This document shows, piece by piece, positions 46,105 through 58,618 of a stretch of 64,000 nucleotides of DNA. The stretch lies in assembly GCF_963082655.1 (NCBI RefSeq), contig NC_081553.1, forward strand, positions 129,175,736 through 129,239,735. The letters are read 5' to 3'. Under the pieces are notes generated by a model. The model had not been told where the DNA came from. It worked only from the letters and a program-made list of their open reading frames with translations, and did not search any database. The position numbers and the translations under genes are program-made. This DNA comes from Stomoxys calcitrans. Taxonomy: Eukaryota > Arthropoda > Insecta > Diptera > Muscidae. Position 1 is the stretch's first letter. The number at the start of each line of letters is the position of its first letter.

Positions 46105-47440
46105 CTGGACAAGATGTGCCGCATATATTTTAATTCTGTGATGTTTGTTACTCTGTTTGATCTTATATACACAGCAAACAAATCCAATATATGTATTTAT
46201 TTTATTTATATGGGTATCGCCATAAAATTATTATTTCCTAATGAAATTTTATTCACCATATTTTATTTTTTACGTTTCATTTCAATGTAATTATTCAAAT
46301 AACTTACCTTTTAAATATATTACACATACAATTATAAGCGTTTCTTAAAATTTATGTCCAAAGGTAGTAATTTAAGAAGTGTGTTCAGGGTTTTTTCGTT
46401 AACACGAGGGTTTACGAATATTATGTTATTATATTGTATATGTTGGTGTACCAAAAGTAAAAGTACAAAAAAAAAACTCAATCCTATGGCAGCCGGTTGT
46501 AATTACAGGATTGATCCGATGGATTCCTTCAACGGCAAGGGCTGCCGCCTCAGTGTACAACATACTGCTACAACAACCACAGCAACAACCCGACACGGGA
46601 TAGCTGTCAACACCACACACGCCGGAACATTGAGGTCCGATCTGTGTGGTATTCATTGCTATTCCGAGAAGCTTAACTGCGAGCTACCGCGGCGTCCACA
46701 GATTGCGGATAGTGGAATGCTCCATACGGAGTAGCTGCAACGGCAGTCGCGGACAATCAGCGGTATCGAGCGGAGAGTCTCAGTGAGATGTCGGGTTGCA
46801 CCGGCTCTTGCACAAATACTGAGTGCTTATGATGCTTGATATGACACCTTTTAATAACCAATGGCCACCTTGAACCCGAGGCGATCGGTCCTTTGGACCG
46901 GAACGAGCTTGCTCACCTACAGGAGCTTGGCGAGGATCGCCACCTCCACATGAATATGTGGCAACAACAACAACAAAACCTGTTTAATTGGAGGTTGATT
47001 TCAACGTTGTAAACAGCTTATTTGCCTTTTATCAAATGCACAGTAGGTTAATATTGGGAAATAGTGAAACGAATGAAGTACTAACTTACTTTGGAAGAAA
47101 AATCGGTCCCATAGAAATTATATTGGATATATTTTAACTACACTTGGTAGGAATGTTGGAAGTTGCATTATCGGTTAGGTTATGTTGAAAAGAGGGCACG
47201 GATATTAATCCGCCCCAGCCACTATGGACATACACCTAAGCCATTTATAGGCTTGCTGTGCGCTCTTAATACTAAAAAGCAATCTCGAAAAGGGAAATTT
47301 AAGTCAGGAATTCCCATAATGTGCGCGTATATGGCAGTGTGGAAGAGTGAAAGGGTCGGAAGGACGACGAAAATCGTATTGGGATTATGCAGAACAGGAG
47401 CGTCAAGTATTAAATCCGCATAAGGGGTAGATGAATAGAC
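46105..47440. repeat. KCTD9 3' flank and retroelement tails
   Basis: The KCTD9 3' UTR is at the left. 46485-46590 is the CCTATGGCAGCCGG tail with CTACAACAACC. 46640-46985 is family C in minus orientation, ending CAACAACAACAA. About 47165-47430 has a retroelement block (GGTTATGTTGAAAAGAGGGC) also found near 48485. The open frames here are repeat products. Confidence 0.5.
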
Positions 47441-48514
47441 GTTGGAACATTCTTATGTCATTGTCGGGCTTTCGCAGCTAACAGACTACGGCACTTGGGT
47501 CAATCCCATGGTAGCCGGTTGTACGTACCGGATTGACCCGATGGAGTTCTCCATTGGCAAGGGCTGCCGCCTCAGTGAACAACACACTGCTACAACACAC
47601 ACACGGCACTTGGGTGAGAGAATGATACCAGACTTGAACCAACTCAGATCAGTAGAATGGAGTCCGATTAGGCATATTATGAGCAACACGGAGTTCCTGA
47701 CATACAACCCAATTGTGAAAACTCCCTGGGAATAAACTTTCAGGGAATTTATTTCTCCCTCGAATAAAATCCTTTTATTCTGATTAAATGGGGAGTGGAA
47801 AAATTTCGAATTTTAGAAAACAGCCGTTTTGCTTCAGCTGTTTTATTTTGGTTAAACATTTGACTACTATTTTTTTGGAAGAAAAAGAACATAAAATGGA
47901 AAAACAACCAAAAAGAAGTGCCTTTCGTAATGTTTGTTTTACTTTTTGTTGTTGTTGTAGCCACATTTGCATGTGGAGGTGGCGACCCTCGTCAAGCTTT
48001 TATAGGCGAGCAAGCTCGTTTCGGTCTATACGATCGATCGCCGTGGGAACATGATGGCCATTGGTTATAACTTGACTTGTATCGAGCATCATACGCACTA
48101 AGTATTTAAGCAAAATCAGGTGCCACCCGTCCTCTCACTGAGACTCTCCACTCGATACCGCTGATTGTCCGCGACTGTCGTTGCAGCTACTCCGCATTCC
48201 ACTATCCACAACCTATGGACGCGCCCGTTAGCTTCCAGCTAAGCTTCTCGTGATAACGAAGAACAACGCACAGATTTGAGCGCAGAGTTCCAGCCTGTTT
48301 GATGCTTGCTCATAATTATCCCGTGCCGACTTTACCTTTAGTTTTTGTATTTGCACAATTATGGCCTAGAGCTTGTCACGATATTTCTGTGTTTTGATAA
48401 CAACTTTCCGCATTCATCCAACAATCGTTGGCTAAAATGAGGTGCTTCCAGAGTGGTCTGGTGGAAAGATGAATACATCAATTAGGATAGGTTGAAAAGA
48501 GGGTGCGGATATTA
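47441..48514. repeat. Retroelement tails (CCCATGG family and family C)
   Basis: 47503-47605 has CCCATGGTAGCCGGTTGTAC, GGATTGACCCGATGG and CTGCTACAACACACAC. 47945-48290 is family C on the plus strand (GTTGTTGTTGTAGCCACATT, TCGAGCATCATACGCAC). There is no gene. Confidence 0.5.
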
Positions 48515-48749
48515 TTGGGTTACCCAAAAAGTAATTGCTGATTTTTTAAAAGAAAGTAAATGCATTTTTAATATAACTTAGAATGAACTTTAATTAAATA
48601 TACTTTTTTACACTATTTTCTAAAGCAAGCTAAAAGTAACAGCTGATAACTGACAGAAGAAAGAATGCAAATACAGAGTCACAAGCTGTGAAAAAATTTT
48701 TCAACGCCGACTATATGAAAAATCCGCAATTACTTTTTGGGCAACCCAA
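48515..48749 (+). mobile_element. Mariner-type MITE, copy 4, full length
   Basis: TTGGGTTACCCAAAAAGTAA and TTACTTTTTGGGCAACCCAA are flanked by TA. This 235-bp copy is the best reference for the family in the window. Confidence 0.85.
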
Positions 48750-51174
48750 TACTAATTAAGAGGAGAGATATGTATATTAATTGTTGTCCCTGGTTGCATT
48801 CGGAACACACAGTCTGAACATTAGCGTTTTCCCTTGCCAAAAGAAGTTTAGTTGGCTGAATCTATCGCATCGAACGATGCGGTTTCTTGGGCAGAACTAT
48901 TTTAGTGAGTAGTATAGAGCATTGCTTCTACTTCGCGTCATGAATGCTGTAATGGTCTGGCTGATACGCTGTTTTATCTTAAGGCCTACTTTAATGGAGC
49001 TAGAACTTTAAGATCTAATCGATATTTCTGGGCGGCGGCCACTTTTCTTGGTGGTTTGGCCGGCTGCTTGGACATAGTGCTACAGAAAAGCGACTTGGAT
49101 TTATTCCTACTCCTGTGAAGTAAATGCTGACAAATGTGGCACCAAGTATTTTTGAATAATCTATGGTCTGAAGTCCAATGTTGCAAAGTTGACCACGAAC
49201 ATTCCATAGAGTGCTGCTACTTAATGATCTGAAGAGAGCGGATACATATGCAATTGCATATAAATTTTTGAGCACCGGAAACATTTTTAAAAACACAGAA
49301 ATTCAATTCACTGAATGTACGTTAAGAAAAAACTAAGAAATTTTTGTATATTATATGAAAACTGTGTATTTTGCTTATCTTTTGCAGTATTTTGCATACT
49401 TTTTGCATCGTTTGCATATTTTTCATATTTGTTGACATAAAAAACGCTCGATATCGAAAATGACCAAACCGATTTAATCTTATTTTTATTTTTACCTTAA
49501 TAACAACTCAAAAATACGAATCTGATGGCAAGTTTACGGTCAAGCTATTGGGCCCAACCCAAAAGGACGTTGGTAGATTGGGACAATATATGACTCAAAT
49601 GTAAGGTATTCGGACACATATCATCTAGACCCGACCATAATCTCCCGATTTAAACATATATTCGTAGCGATGGGTATCCAAAGTTTGGCCCGACAGAATA
49701 TAAGGATATTACTTACACATAACATTATTAAATATAAATTCGCGCCTCTCACCTCATGTGTACACCAAATTATGTCTTAATACAAATTTTGGTCAAAATC
49801 GGCCCAATAAACAAAAAGTATATACATATATTCGCTCTCTAATGATAAGGGATCTACTTTTAGAATTCAACTCTGAACGGTGTGCTCCTTAGCGATATCT
49901 CTTTATACATATGGGTCTAAGAATATTAAAATATGAAACACATATTTTGATTCCTATCTATATTCATACACCAATTCTAGAATTCTTTTATTGTCAATAA
50001 AACTGAAAAACTTATGCAAACCTTTTATGGCGGGTACATGACATATATAAACCGGGAGAACCTAATAAAATTTGAATTTGTTTTTGATGAAAAAAGAAAA
50101 ATTATTTCTGTACATAATAAATTGTTCGTAAATAACAAGAAGTGGCATTTTTTATGAAAATAATTAAATTCACATTTTTTTATGCTAACTTCCTTCCATA
50201 TGAATGTTGGAAGTTTTCCCAAATTTTATCATCTCATTCTCTCTTTTATTTTGATTCAGAATACCTACTTTTTCCTCTGAATGTGGTTTGTCCGATTTAA
50301 GATTGGCTTCCTTTGTACTTTTTTGAATGTCTATTGTCCGATTTAAGTTTGGCTCAATAATAAAAAGAACTATTTTTACTACATAGCAACGAACAAACGG
50401 CTAGCGACAGAACAAGAGTTTTATTGAAGAACTGAACAAAGCTGAAATGTTGTCAACGTTCACAAGCGCCACCAACCAGTCAAAGTGCGAAGTTCAAATT
50501 CTTTATCAACCCAATATATAAAACTTATCTATGAGCATGCTGTTTAGTTCCATTGTTGAAGCAGTTTCTTATAGAGCACTCTGATTAAATTCTCAAAAGG
50601 GATTAACTTGATTAACATGTCAGCGGGTTGTACGTACCGGATTGACTCGATGGAGTACTTCATCGGCAAAGGATGCCGTCTCAATGTATAACACATCGCT
50701 ACAACAACAGGGAAAGGTTTCTTTCCAGATCATTATCTTAACCTATAGATGCTCTAAGTAGTCGAGGGCTGTGTTCCATATTATCTGAACTACATAATAC
50801 AGACATTATAAAAGATCTGTTGTGGTGGGTACTGGCTAAAGCCCGTAGATTGGAATTCTGCCTTTTTCATCTTTTACGCATAGTTTTATAAATTTTTCAA
50901 TATATTTTAAAGGATTTTTTTTAATTGTGGATAAGAGATGGCGCCAGAAAGGTATTAAAAATGCTAATTATTTATCCTGCACATATGTATTTAGATATCA
51001 GTTATGCAAATATAAGGAAACGTACAAAAACTAAAGTATGTATGTATTTAATACTAAACAGTTTAAAAAATACAATAATGATTATTGATAAATTCATTGT
51101 TTTACAAGCGCAAATAAAAAAGAAATAAAAACTTTTCAAGTTGTGACATACGTAAATAAATATATGTAGGTAGT
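48750..51174. repeat. Intergenic DNA between KCTD9 and WARS1
   Basis: A family D scrap is at about 49490-49690. A retroelement tail is at 50625-50715 (CGGATTGACTCGATGGAGTA, CGCTACAACAACAG). The frames of 65-93 codons at 48986-49296, 50025-50222 and 50925-51128 have no homology that I can recognise. Confidence 0.4.
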
Positions 51175-53664
51175 TTAACTACTATTTCCAAACTTAAGTG
51201 GACGAATTTCCATGAACTTTTGTAATGCTTCATCAGTAACTAATTTGCGTGCAGCTTGATGTTGCTCAACAATAGGCGTTACAGTCTGCAAACAAAAAAT
51301 TATATTTACTAAGACATTTAACCAGTCATATTTCTACTCACCTCAATTGCTATTTTCTTTATTTCACCGGTCAAAAGTTCTCCCTTGCTGTATGCAATTC
51401 GAATTTCTTCTAATTTTGCGTCATCTTCCAAAAAGAATTTCAACAACTGATAAGCAACATCAATGTCCGGTATGCCACCCAATTTTCTGTGCTCTTCAAC
51501 TGTAACACGCCCGCCAGAAAAGGCATATTTGTTTATTTTATTTTTTATTTGCTTGGGGGTATCGGTTAAGAACACGGCAGAATTCTGATCACTGGCAGAC
51601 ATTTTCGATTTTGCACCTTGTAAAGCTGGGAAGAATGTTGAATGTATCAGAGCACATTTTGGAAAACCCAATCGTGGTGCCACATCTCGACACATACGAA
51701 AATATGGGTCTTGATCAATAGCACAAGGAACAAGGCAGTGTATCTTGCGGTTGCCAAAAATAAATGGAAATGTACTTGAAAGCGCCGGAGCTGCTTGAAC
51801 AGCGGGGAAACCAATTTTGCCTATTATATCTGAATCGCCAAATCCAAAAATACCCTTTACTTGATTGAATGTGACACATTTTTGCATGCGTATTACATTT
51901 TGATAAAAAGCTGGGCATTGTCTGAAAAAAAAAATTTGCGATACGTGTCAATTTGAACATTCGATTTTAGATTTTGTAAGTAATCAAAGTAAATTCTGGT
52001 CAGTGATGAATTCAAAAAAGAAATGTTGCAAATGTTTATCTATTTGTTGATCACAATGCCATTTTCGACATATCCATATGTTGAAAGACATTTCATTTCA
52101 TTTTACAAAAGTAATACCACCAACTGTCATTATTTAAAAAAAAATCAAACCGTAAGATTGTTTTATTTAAAATGTTATGGCCATTGGTTATTTAAAGGCA
52201 TCAATAACTGGTCTTGTCATACTAATATACTCTACTTAGGCTCTCAGTATTTAAGCTAGAGTCGGTGCCGGGCGGCCACTCACTAAGACTGCACCCATAC
52301 AGTTGGCTGTCTGTGCATTCCACATTTCTCAACATGAGCAACACAATTCGGAGCTCGGATTTTCACCCCGTTTGGCATAGACTTAAAGGTGGCAGAGCCA
52401 ATGTTCTTGAAATTTTCACAATTGGTGCAGAAACTAGGACACATCATTTGTTGATATTAAAGGGGACCACGCCCTTATCCTAGTTTTTAAAAACGCCAGG
52501 TCTCGGAGATGAGTTGTTGCTCTCTCATAGCAACCTAATAACAAGAATTTTGTATAAAAATTTGGGGTCAAATTTATTGCGTCCCATCCAAAAAATCGCG
52601 AAAGGATATATAGACAAATCATGACCTTATCAATCCAAGTTTTTGGGTGATCGCCAAACCCGCAGAACAACTCCCGGGCATATTTACCAGCTGTGGAAAT
52701 ATGGGGCTCATATAAAAGTTGTTTGAGACTAAAGCCGGGAATATCTCAAATAATCTCAAATAACCTTGAAGAAATACAAATGATAAAAAAGAGATTGTTG
52801 AAAGCTACTCTGAAATTGGTCATGTCATACTTTGTTGTAACTTACGCAAAATGGGCTTAGCAGCGCTCTCAATTCAATATACAGTTTTCTAGAAGTCGAT
52901 GACTCACAACTCAAAAGCATATTATAAAAACCCTTTTTGCGATAAAACCTAAACGACTTACCCCATGAACGTCAAGTTATTGAATATAAACGTTTTGTCG
53001 ACGTCAAATCCCATGGCGATAATATCCTTGGCATTTTCGTGAGCTAATTTGATTGCATCTTCAACTTTTAAGTCCTTCCATAATGTTTTCTCGTCATCGG
53101 ACATCTGCACGACTAAAGGCACGTCAAACGCTTCCTGCAAGTATCTAAAAAACACAATCGGTAAGTTTTACGCTTGAAATAAACTTATTCACTTACTTTG
53201 TCATAATAAATGGAATTAAATGACCTAAATGCAAAGACTCCGAACTAGGTCCTCGACCTGTGTACAAGTAAAATGGTTTTCCTTGTTCTTTCAAGTTTAA
53301 AATTGTGTTTAGTTCGCGATGAGAGAAGAATATTCCACGTCGTATTAAAGGATGAGCCGGCTTCCCAGTTATCTTCTCAATACGTGCTATTAATTCATCA
53401 TCGATTCTGGATGACCCGAAACGTTCTGTATAAAAAATAATAGTACCAACAATAATAATTGAAACATCTAACATAACATTTACTTATTAATTTCTCGTAG
53501 TCAACTCCAGTATCACTGCTACTTGTCACATTCCATGGATCAACTACATCATTCTGGTCATCATCGCCAGCAATAACTTCTTCTCCTGTTGCGACAGGCT
53601 CTTCGGTTTCTTTTGCATTATTCAGTGTTAATGCCTCGACACCTTCAGCCACAGTTTCACTCAT
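51175..53664 (-). CDS. WARS1: Cytoplasmic tryptophanyl-tRNA synthetase (5 exons)
   Basis: Exons are 53664-53484, 53425-53197, 53144-52962, 51921-51342 and 51285-51175; all joins are GT-AG and in frame, giving 427 aa. The enzyme charges tRNA-Trp in the cytosol. It is a class I synthetase with the HIGH-like signature HLGH (in [10 protein letters not shown]) and the KMSKS-like KMSAS (in [13 protein letters not shown]). Family blocks include [100 protein letters not shown] and EVTDE-like [11 protein letters not shown]. There is no WHEP domain before the core; the ~60-residue acidic N-terminus ends in DYEKLI, as in the short human form. The third intron (1040 nt) carries repeats. Confidence 0.97.
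52175..52745. repeat. Repeats inside WARS1 intron 3
   Basis: 52175-52310 is a family C scrap (GGCCATTGGTTATTTAAAGG, GTCGGTGCCGGGCGGCC). 52340-52740 is a family D piece (AATGTTCTTGAAATTTTCAC, GCCAGGTCTCGGAGATGAG, TATGGGGCTCATATAAAAG). Confidence 0.55.
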
Positions 53665-53848
53665 ATTAGTTAAGTATAAAAAAATTCAAGTACCAAAGCA
53701 AAGTTCTATCGGAAGTGTGAAACGTGTACCTGCAGCTCAATCGGTCAATTAGTCAATTCAATTGACAAACAGATGATATCCTAATGAAAATCAAACAAAG
53801 GTGCCAGATTTATAAAAGATTTAATAAACCCCAGAGACCGTATACGAC

Positions 53849-53977
53849 CAAAGCAGATTTAAAAAGGTGGTCTCACGCAAACAGCTGTTAGCAGCCGGCC
53901 AGATGGCGATTTCACCATATGGTTTTTATGTTGTTGTACAAATGAGACAACCTTTTAAGTAATTCACCCTTGACGGT
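53849..53977. mobile_element. MITE family E, short copy (between WARS1 and TAMM41)
   Basis: The left end is CCAAAGCAGATTTAAAAAGG then TGGTCTCACGC. The right end is GAGACAACCTTTTAAG then CACCCTTG, inverted. The CATATGG and TTGTTGTACAAATGAGAC sequences of the family core are present. It begins 185 bp upstream of the WARS1 start codon. Confidence 0.6.
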
Positions 53978-55046
53978 CTGCTTGTTCTGCTCAATCTCGT
54001 AAAAGTGGTTAGATGTAATAAGGTAAAGTCATAAGCCCAACAACGACGAAATCAATGGTACAGCATTGTGGAAATGGGAGTAAAAATTCCAACTCTTCCA
54101 ACTGTCAAATTGACATTTAATTTTTATTTGCATTTTCACGTACAGCAGCAAAAAAATTAAGAGATTGTGATTAAAAACGTATAAAAAATGGGAAAAATAA
54201 TTCAAATGTTGCAAAAACTTTAAAATCTAAACAACGAGAGTGTATTTGGATACAACTCTGAAATTGGAAAATTTTATCAGCTGGACATATGACGTTAGCT
54301 TTTTATATCTACCTAGAGTGACACAGTTTAAACCAAGATATATTTATTTACAGGTGGTGACAGTTGCCCAACAACAAAGTATTGAGTTCACTAGCTGTCA
54401 AAATCAATGATTTGTGCAACTTAAGTTTTGGGTATGCTCTGTCGCACCATTTTTCGTTGTTTATATGTTTTAAAGTTCTTAACTATAATACACACACAAC
54501 CAAAACTCGTTGAAAGATAGTTCACTTTGCGAGAAAAATTGTACTCTCCTGTTAACGGTACACTACCTGTATTGAATATCGGATCAAATAAAACATCGTT
54601 TTAAGATCTATTTTTAATATCGCGTCTATGTTAAAAATCATTTGGGCTTTTGCAAAATCAAACCAAAAATAAAAAATTGTTCTCAGCTGTTCGCATGATC
54701 TCATCTTATGATGCTACCTCCTAATTGAAACAATGTCATTAAACAATTTCGTTTGAGGCGCATACCTTTGCCTTGAGGGGCAAGCTTTTTTTAACTGTGT
54801 AAAAACTGGCTGTTACGTTCTTTTACGTTGCGCTATCTTGCAATTCAATTCAAAACATTGAACATACACTGCCAAATATGACAGGCCGCAAAAGTGTAAC
54901 ACTGAACATACATTAACAGCCGTATTTTTGCGACAATTACAAATCCTTAACTTGAGCAAGGTTGAGCATTTCTTAAATGAAAAATTAAAAATTGGCATAA
55001 TTTCCTTCAATAAATTTTGTAGCATCCAACAAAAGTGTAGTGACCA
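53978..55046. repeat. WARS1-TAMM41 divergent intergenic region
   Basis: About 54560-54715 is repeat family G copy 2 (ATATCGGATCAAATAAAACA, TCGTTTTAAGATC, GCAAAATCAAACCAAAAATA). The remainder must contain both promoters, but no core motif is secure. A 143-codon minus-strand frame (54813-55244) overlaps the TAMM41 start and is a shadow. Confidence 0.5.
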
Positions 55047-56054
55047 ATGAGTTTGTATAAAGATATATTGGCAAGATTTCCACGCGGTGCAATTTCCTAT
55101 GTTTTTGCTTATGGTTCTGGGGTCAAGCAGCAAGTCGGATATTCCGACGTGAACAAACAAAAGGATAACATTATCGATTTGGTGTTTTGCGTGCGTGATC
55201 CACTGGGTTGGCATGCGGAAAATATTAACCGACACGAAAGCCATTACTCTTCTATGCGACTTTTAGGGCCAAAATGTATAATGAAGTATCAGGAGAATTT
55301 CGGAGCTGGTGTTTACTTTAATACCCTAGTGCCACTTTCAGATTTGGGAGTTCAAATAAAGTACGGTGTTATATCAAAAGAACAAATGCTGCAAGATCTT
55401 CTAGAATGGAAACATTTATATATGGCAGGACGTTTGCATAAACCAGTGGAAGACATTGTGCCACCAGATGATGACAAGCAATTAAAAGAAGCGCTGGCTA
55501 CAAACTTGCGAAATGCCTTCCAAGTAGCCTTGCTCCTTCTGCCGGAAAAGTTTACATCGTTCCATTTGTTTCACACCATCTCTAATTTGAGCTATAAAGG
55601 CGATTTTCGAATGATTTTCGGCGAAAATAAAAACAAGGTTGCGAATATTGTTCAGGCACAAGAAAACGAGTTCTTTGAACTCTATGCACCGATCATGAAA
55701 GATTTAGCAAAGTTTGTAGCGGTGGATTTTGGAGCGAAGGAGAAGGGATCCGAAAGAGTAGTTACTCAATTTGAACAGGACAAGTCATTAAAGGCTGTAG
55801 AATATCACCTGCGACAAGCCCCAGCGGAATTGCGAAGGCGACTAATACGTAATGCGGTGTTTAAGGGTAGTTATATTGATATAATTGGTCCCTTGGCTGC
55901 ACTAAAAAATTTGCATGAGATTGTACAGATATCGGTAAACGATATAGTCTGGCGCAGCAGCATAACTCAGACATTGAAAAATATACCTAGTGCCGGTGTG
56001 ATGAAAACATTAGTTTATGCCTCACGGAAAGCAATGAAGACATTTGCCAAATAA
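55047..56054 (+). CDS. TAMM41: TAMM41, mitochondrial CDP-diacylglycerol synthase
   Basis: A single-exon gene of 335 aa; the usual length is about 320-340. The Tam41/Mmp37 family converts phosphatidic acid and CTP to CDP-diacylglycerol on the matrix side of the inner mitochondrial membrane, the first committed step of cardiolipin synthesis. The nucleotidyltransferase signature is clear: YVFAYGSGVKQQ (GSG at 23-25) and NIIDLVFCVRDP (D44). Then come WHAENINRHESHYSS, GAGVYFNTLVPL, IKYGVIS, YMAGRLHKPV, SYKGDFRMIFGENKNKV and the C-terminal SSITQTLKNIPSAG. The N-terminus (FPRGAISYVFAYGSG) starts almost at the catalytic domain, with no long presequence, and no upstream in-frame Met is seen. Confidence 0.96.
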   Translation: MSLYKDILARFPRGAISYVFAYGSGVKQQVGYSDVNKQKDNIIDLVFCVRDPLGWHAENINRHESHYSSMRLLGPKCIMKYQENFGAGVYFNTLVPLSDLGVQIKYGVISKEQMLQDLLEWKHLYMAGRLHKPVEDIVPPDDDKQLKEALATNLRNAFQVALLLLPEKFTSFHLFHTISNLSYKGDFRMIFGENKNKVANIVQAQENEFFELYAPIMKDLAKFVAVDFGAKEKGSERVVTQFEQDKSLKAVEYHLRQAPAELRRRLIRNAVFKGSYIDIIGPLAALKNLHEIVQISVNDIVWRSSITQTLKNIPSAGVMKTLVYASRKAMKTFAK

Positions 56055-57396
56055 GAAGATAATCCATCCTGTCGACATTGTTGTTGTTGATGTTTTTAAT
56101 GAGAATTATAAGGGATTGTTGCTATAGTATGTATTTATTAGTAGAGTAAAGACGAGCTTAATTTTCAGTTATCAAAGAAGTCAATGCATTTATTATTTAT
56201 CTGCACTTGTCTAAAAGTAAATCTGACCAAGAGATCTGGATTTTTATTGAGACAAAGTTCCAACTAGCCATCGTTGCGCTAATAAAGGAATATTTTATAA
56301 ATTATATGGAAATTAAAGTGAAGGTTCGATATGTTTCTTTTGTTAGAATGTCGTTGTGGAGTCTTAGTATGCTTAAATAGTTATGGCATAATGTAATAAT
56401 TAATGAAAACACTTGTATAAAAGGGCCCCCTTATAAAAACCGCATTAATTATAAGAAGACTTAAGATTAAATTTCTAAGGAACATCCAAATTATGTAACC
56501 TGTGTTTTGGCAAATTCGGTGGTAATAAATTAATAAATTTTGGTTTTAATGGCAAAAATGTATATGGATTATGCGTTGCTCCATAAAAAAATTGTAAGGT
56601 TTAAAAAAAAAATAAAATTTCCCAAAGAGGGAAGTTCGGCACGCCGTTTAGACTCGGCTATAAAAATGTAGTTACTTATCGTTGAGTTTAAATATCATTA
56701 TATTTAAGAAGTTTGGCCTGTTCCTCTTGATATGATCATGCGCAAATTTGCAATTATTAGTTGTAAAAAGGCAGAATGTATGGCGAAACAAAGGGTTCTG
56801 TACCATATTATTTTTAAGTCAACTCCTAAGAGGTACCATATGATAAGCAATACATTTTACCATCCCATCTTTCTGAATATAAATACGCAATAATATTTTG
56901 CTAAGTCTAATTCAACACTTTCTTTTCGAGGAAGGCTTACAATGTTAAACACTAAATATAGTATAAACTGACACACGAACCGTTGTCTCATTTCTTAATG
57001 TTAAAATTCTTAATATATGCTTGTCTTTTTTCATATATTTAACTTGGCAAATAAGACGCCAAAACAATAAGTGGGTCCAGTATTTAGCTATGCATTTGAG
57101 GCTAACAACCATATCTCAATTGAAAGAGACAAGTACAACGAAATACTAAAAATGCATGCATCTACTACTGTGCTACAGAAATCTATGCTATGACTACAAC
57201 TTGAAAACAAAATTATCTTGTAGCCAACTAAATATATTTTAGAAAATGTATGCATATGTACATATTGTAGATTTACTTGAATTTAATAAAAACGAGACGT
57301 ATTCCCAATGCTTGAGCTGAAGTGTTTCTTTCCTCTACTTTTAGTTGTTATCACAATACATATTTTTTGAGTTCACACATCACATCCTACACTAGA
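56055..57396. other. TAMM41 3' flank and GPALPP1 upstream DNA
   Basis: About 56625-56745 is a degraded SINE 3' half (AGACTCGGCTATAAAAAT, AAGTTTGGCCTGTTCCTC). A splice-acceptor-like TTTTAG at about 57339-57344 could end a 5' UTR intron of GPALPP1. Otherwise AT-rich. Confidence 0.4.
56281..56286 (+). terminator. Candidate poly(A) signal of TAMM41
   Basis: AATAAA on the plus strand, 227 bp after the stop codon. Confidence 0.45.
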
Positions 57397-58556
57397 ATGA
57401 CTAGCGACACAGATTCAATCACGTCATCGTCATCCTCCTCCGAAAGCGAGAGAAAAAGGAAGCAACTTAAGAAGTTGAAGAAAATGAAAAAACATAAAAA
57501 AGAGAAAAAGAGTCACAAAGAGAAAAAACGCCTAAGGAAGGACAAGGTAACTCTCTTGAGAAAAGAAGATGTAAAACCCATTGCTCCTCCAAGAATTTTA
57601 GACCCAAATGCCGCCGGCCAGGAAGAAGAATCTTTTGGACCCGCCCTACCACCACACTTATTAGTTAAACATAGTGTTCAAGAAACAAGAGTTATAGGTC
57701 CAACTATGCCAAAAGATATTTCACTCAACCAAAACCAGCAAGAGACCGCAGCAAGTCTAAGTTGCAGTTCCGGCGTTGACAAACCCGATGACGAAGAGGA
57801 TAATTTGCAAGGATCGTATGGCCCTATACCCACGGCGGACAAACAAGAAATGTCAACGACTCAAATTGAACTTGAAAAGAGGGCTTTAGAATTAAAATTG
57901 GCTGCGATAGACGGCGTAAACTGCTCAACTAATGTCGATTCAACAGTCCGCGAAGAATGGATGTTAGAATTGCCAGAGGTCGGTCTCAAAGGTGGACTGG
58001 CAGCACTTAATAATTTGAAAAGAGGATTCCACCAAGGCAAGGAGAGACCTGATTTTAGCGACAGGTACATAATTCGATATTTCAAAGTAAAAGCAAATGA
58101 AAATATTTACTCTTATTGCAGATCATCTTGGACAAAAACACCGCAAAATGAAGAAACTAAACAGGCGAGACCCAATACATCCAAAGAAAGTCTTAAGGCC
58201 ATAGCCAAAGCCGAGTTCGATAAACAAAGAGATGCTGAACAGGAAGCATTAGCGAAGAAACATAAAAAGAAACAAAAACGTGAAGAATCTTTGGTGGATA
58301 TGCATCAAAAAAAATTAAGAAAAGAGGAAAAAAGAAAGGTATGTACACGCAATGTATTAAATTTTCAATAAAATTTAAATTTTTTTATCAGGCTAAGGAA
58401 TTAAAGGAAAGTGGAGCCAAGCCGGAAAGACGACCTTTCAGTCGAGACATTGATTTAAAGCTTAATAAAATCGATAGTAATCAAACCAAACAAATTGTAG
58501 ACAAAGCAAAAATATTAGATAGCAAATTTTCAAGAGGTCATACAAAGTACCTTTGA
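57397..58556 (+). CDS. GPALPP1: GPALPP motifs-containing protein 1 (DUF3752; 3 exons)
   Basis: Exons are 57397-58064, 58122-58338 and 58392-58556, giving 349 aa, close to the human protein. The molecular role is poorly known. The N-terminus is a Ser-rich then Lys-rich basic tract (about 8-52), followed by GPALPP (81-86), GPTMP (101-105) and GPIP motifs. The DUF3752 domain follows: REEWMLELPEVGLKGGL, FSDRSSWTKTPQNEE across intron 1, ESLVDMHQKKLRKEEKRK across intron 2, RRPFSRDIDLKLNKID and the terminal SKFSRGH. I chose the Met at 57397 because an upstream Met at 57322 adds a hydrophobic stretch after a splice-acceptor-like site and is not family-like. The first intron is 57 nt and stop-free in frame. 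Confidence 0.9.
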
Positions 58557-58577
58557 GTAAAATATTACAAAATATAT

Positions 58578-58583
58578 TTTATT
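58578..58583 (-). terminator. Poly(A) signal of CycC
   Basis: AATAAA on the minus strand, 82 bp past the CycC stop and 22 bp from the GPALPP1 stop codon on the other strand. Confidence 0.55.
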
Positions 58584-58618
58584 TTTTGTATTTTTTTTTA
58601 TAACTTAATATTATTATA

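Noticed and set aside
54813..55244. 143-codon minus-strand frame over the TAMM41 start
   Set aside because: It overlaps the TAMM41 coding sequence antisense and has no family match.
57322..57396. Upstream in-frame Met for GPALPP1
   Set aside because: The extra 25 residues are hydrophobic and unlike the family, and they follow a splice-acceptor-like TTTTAG.
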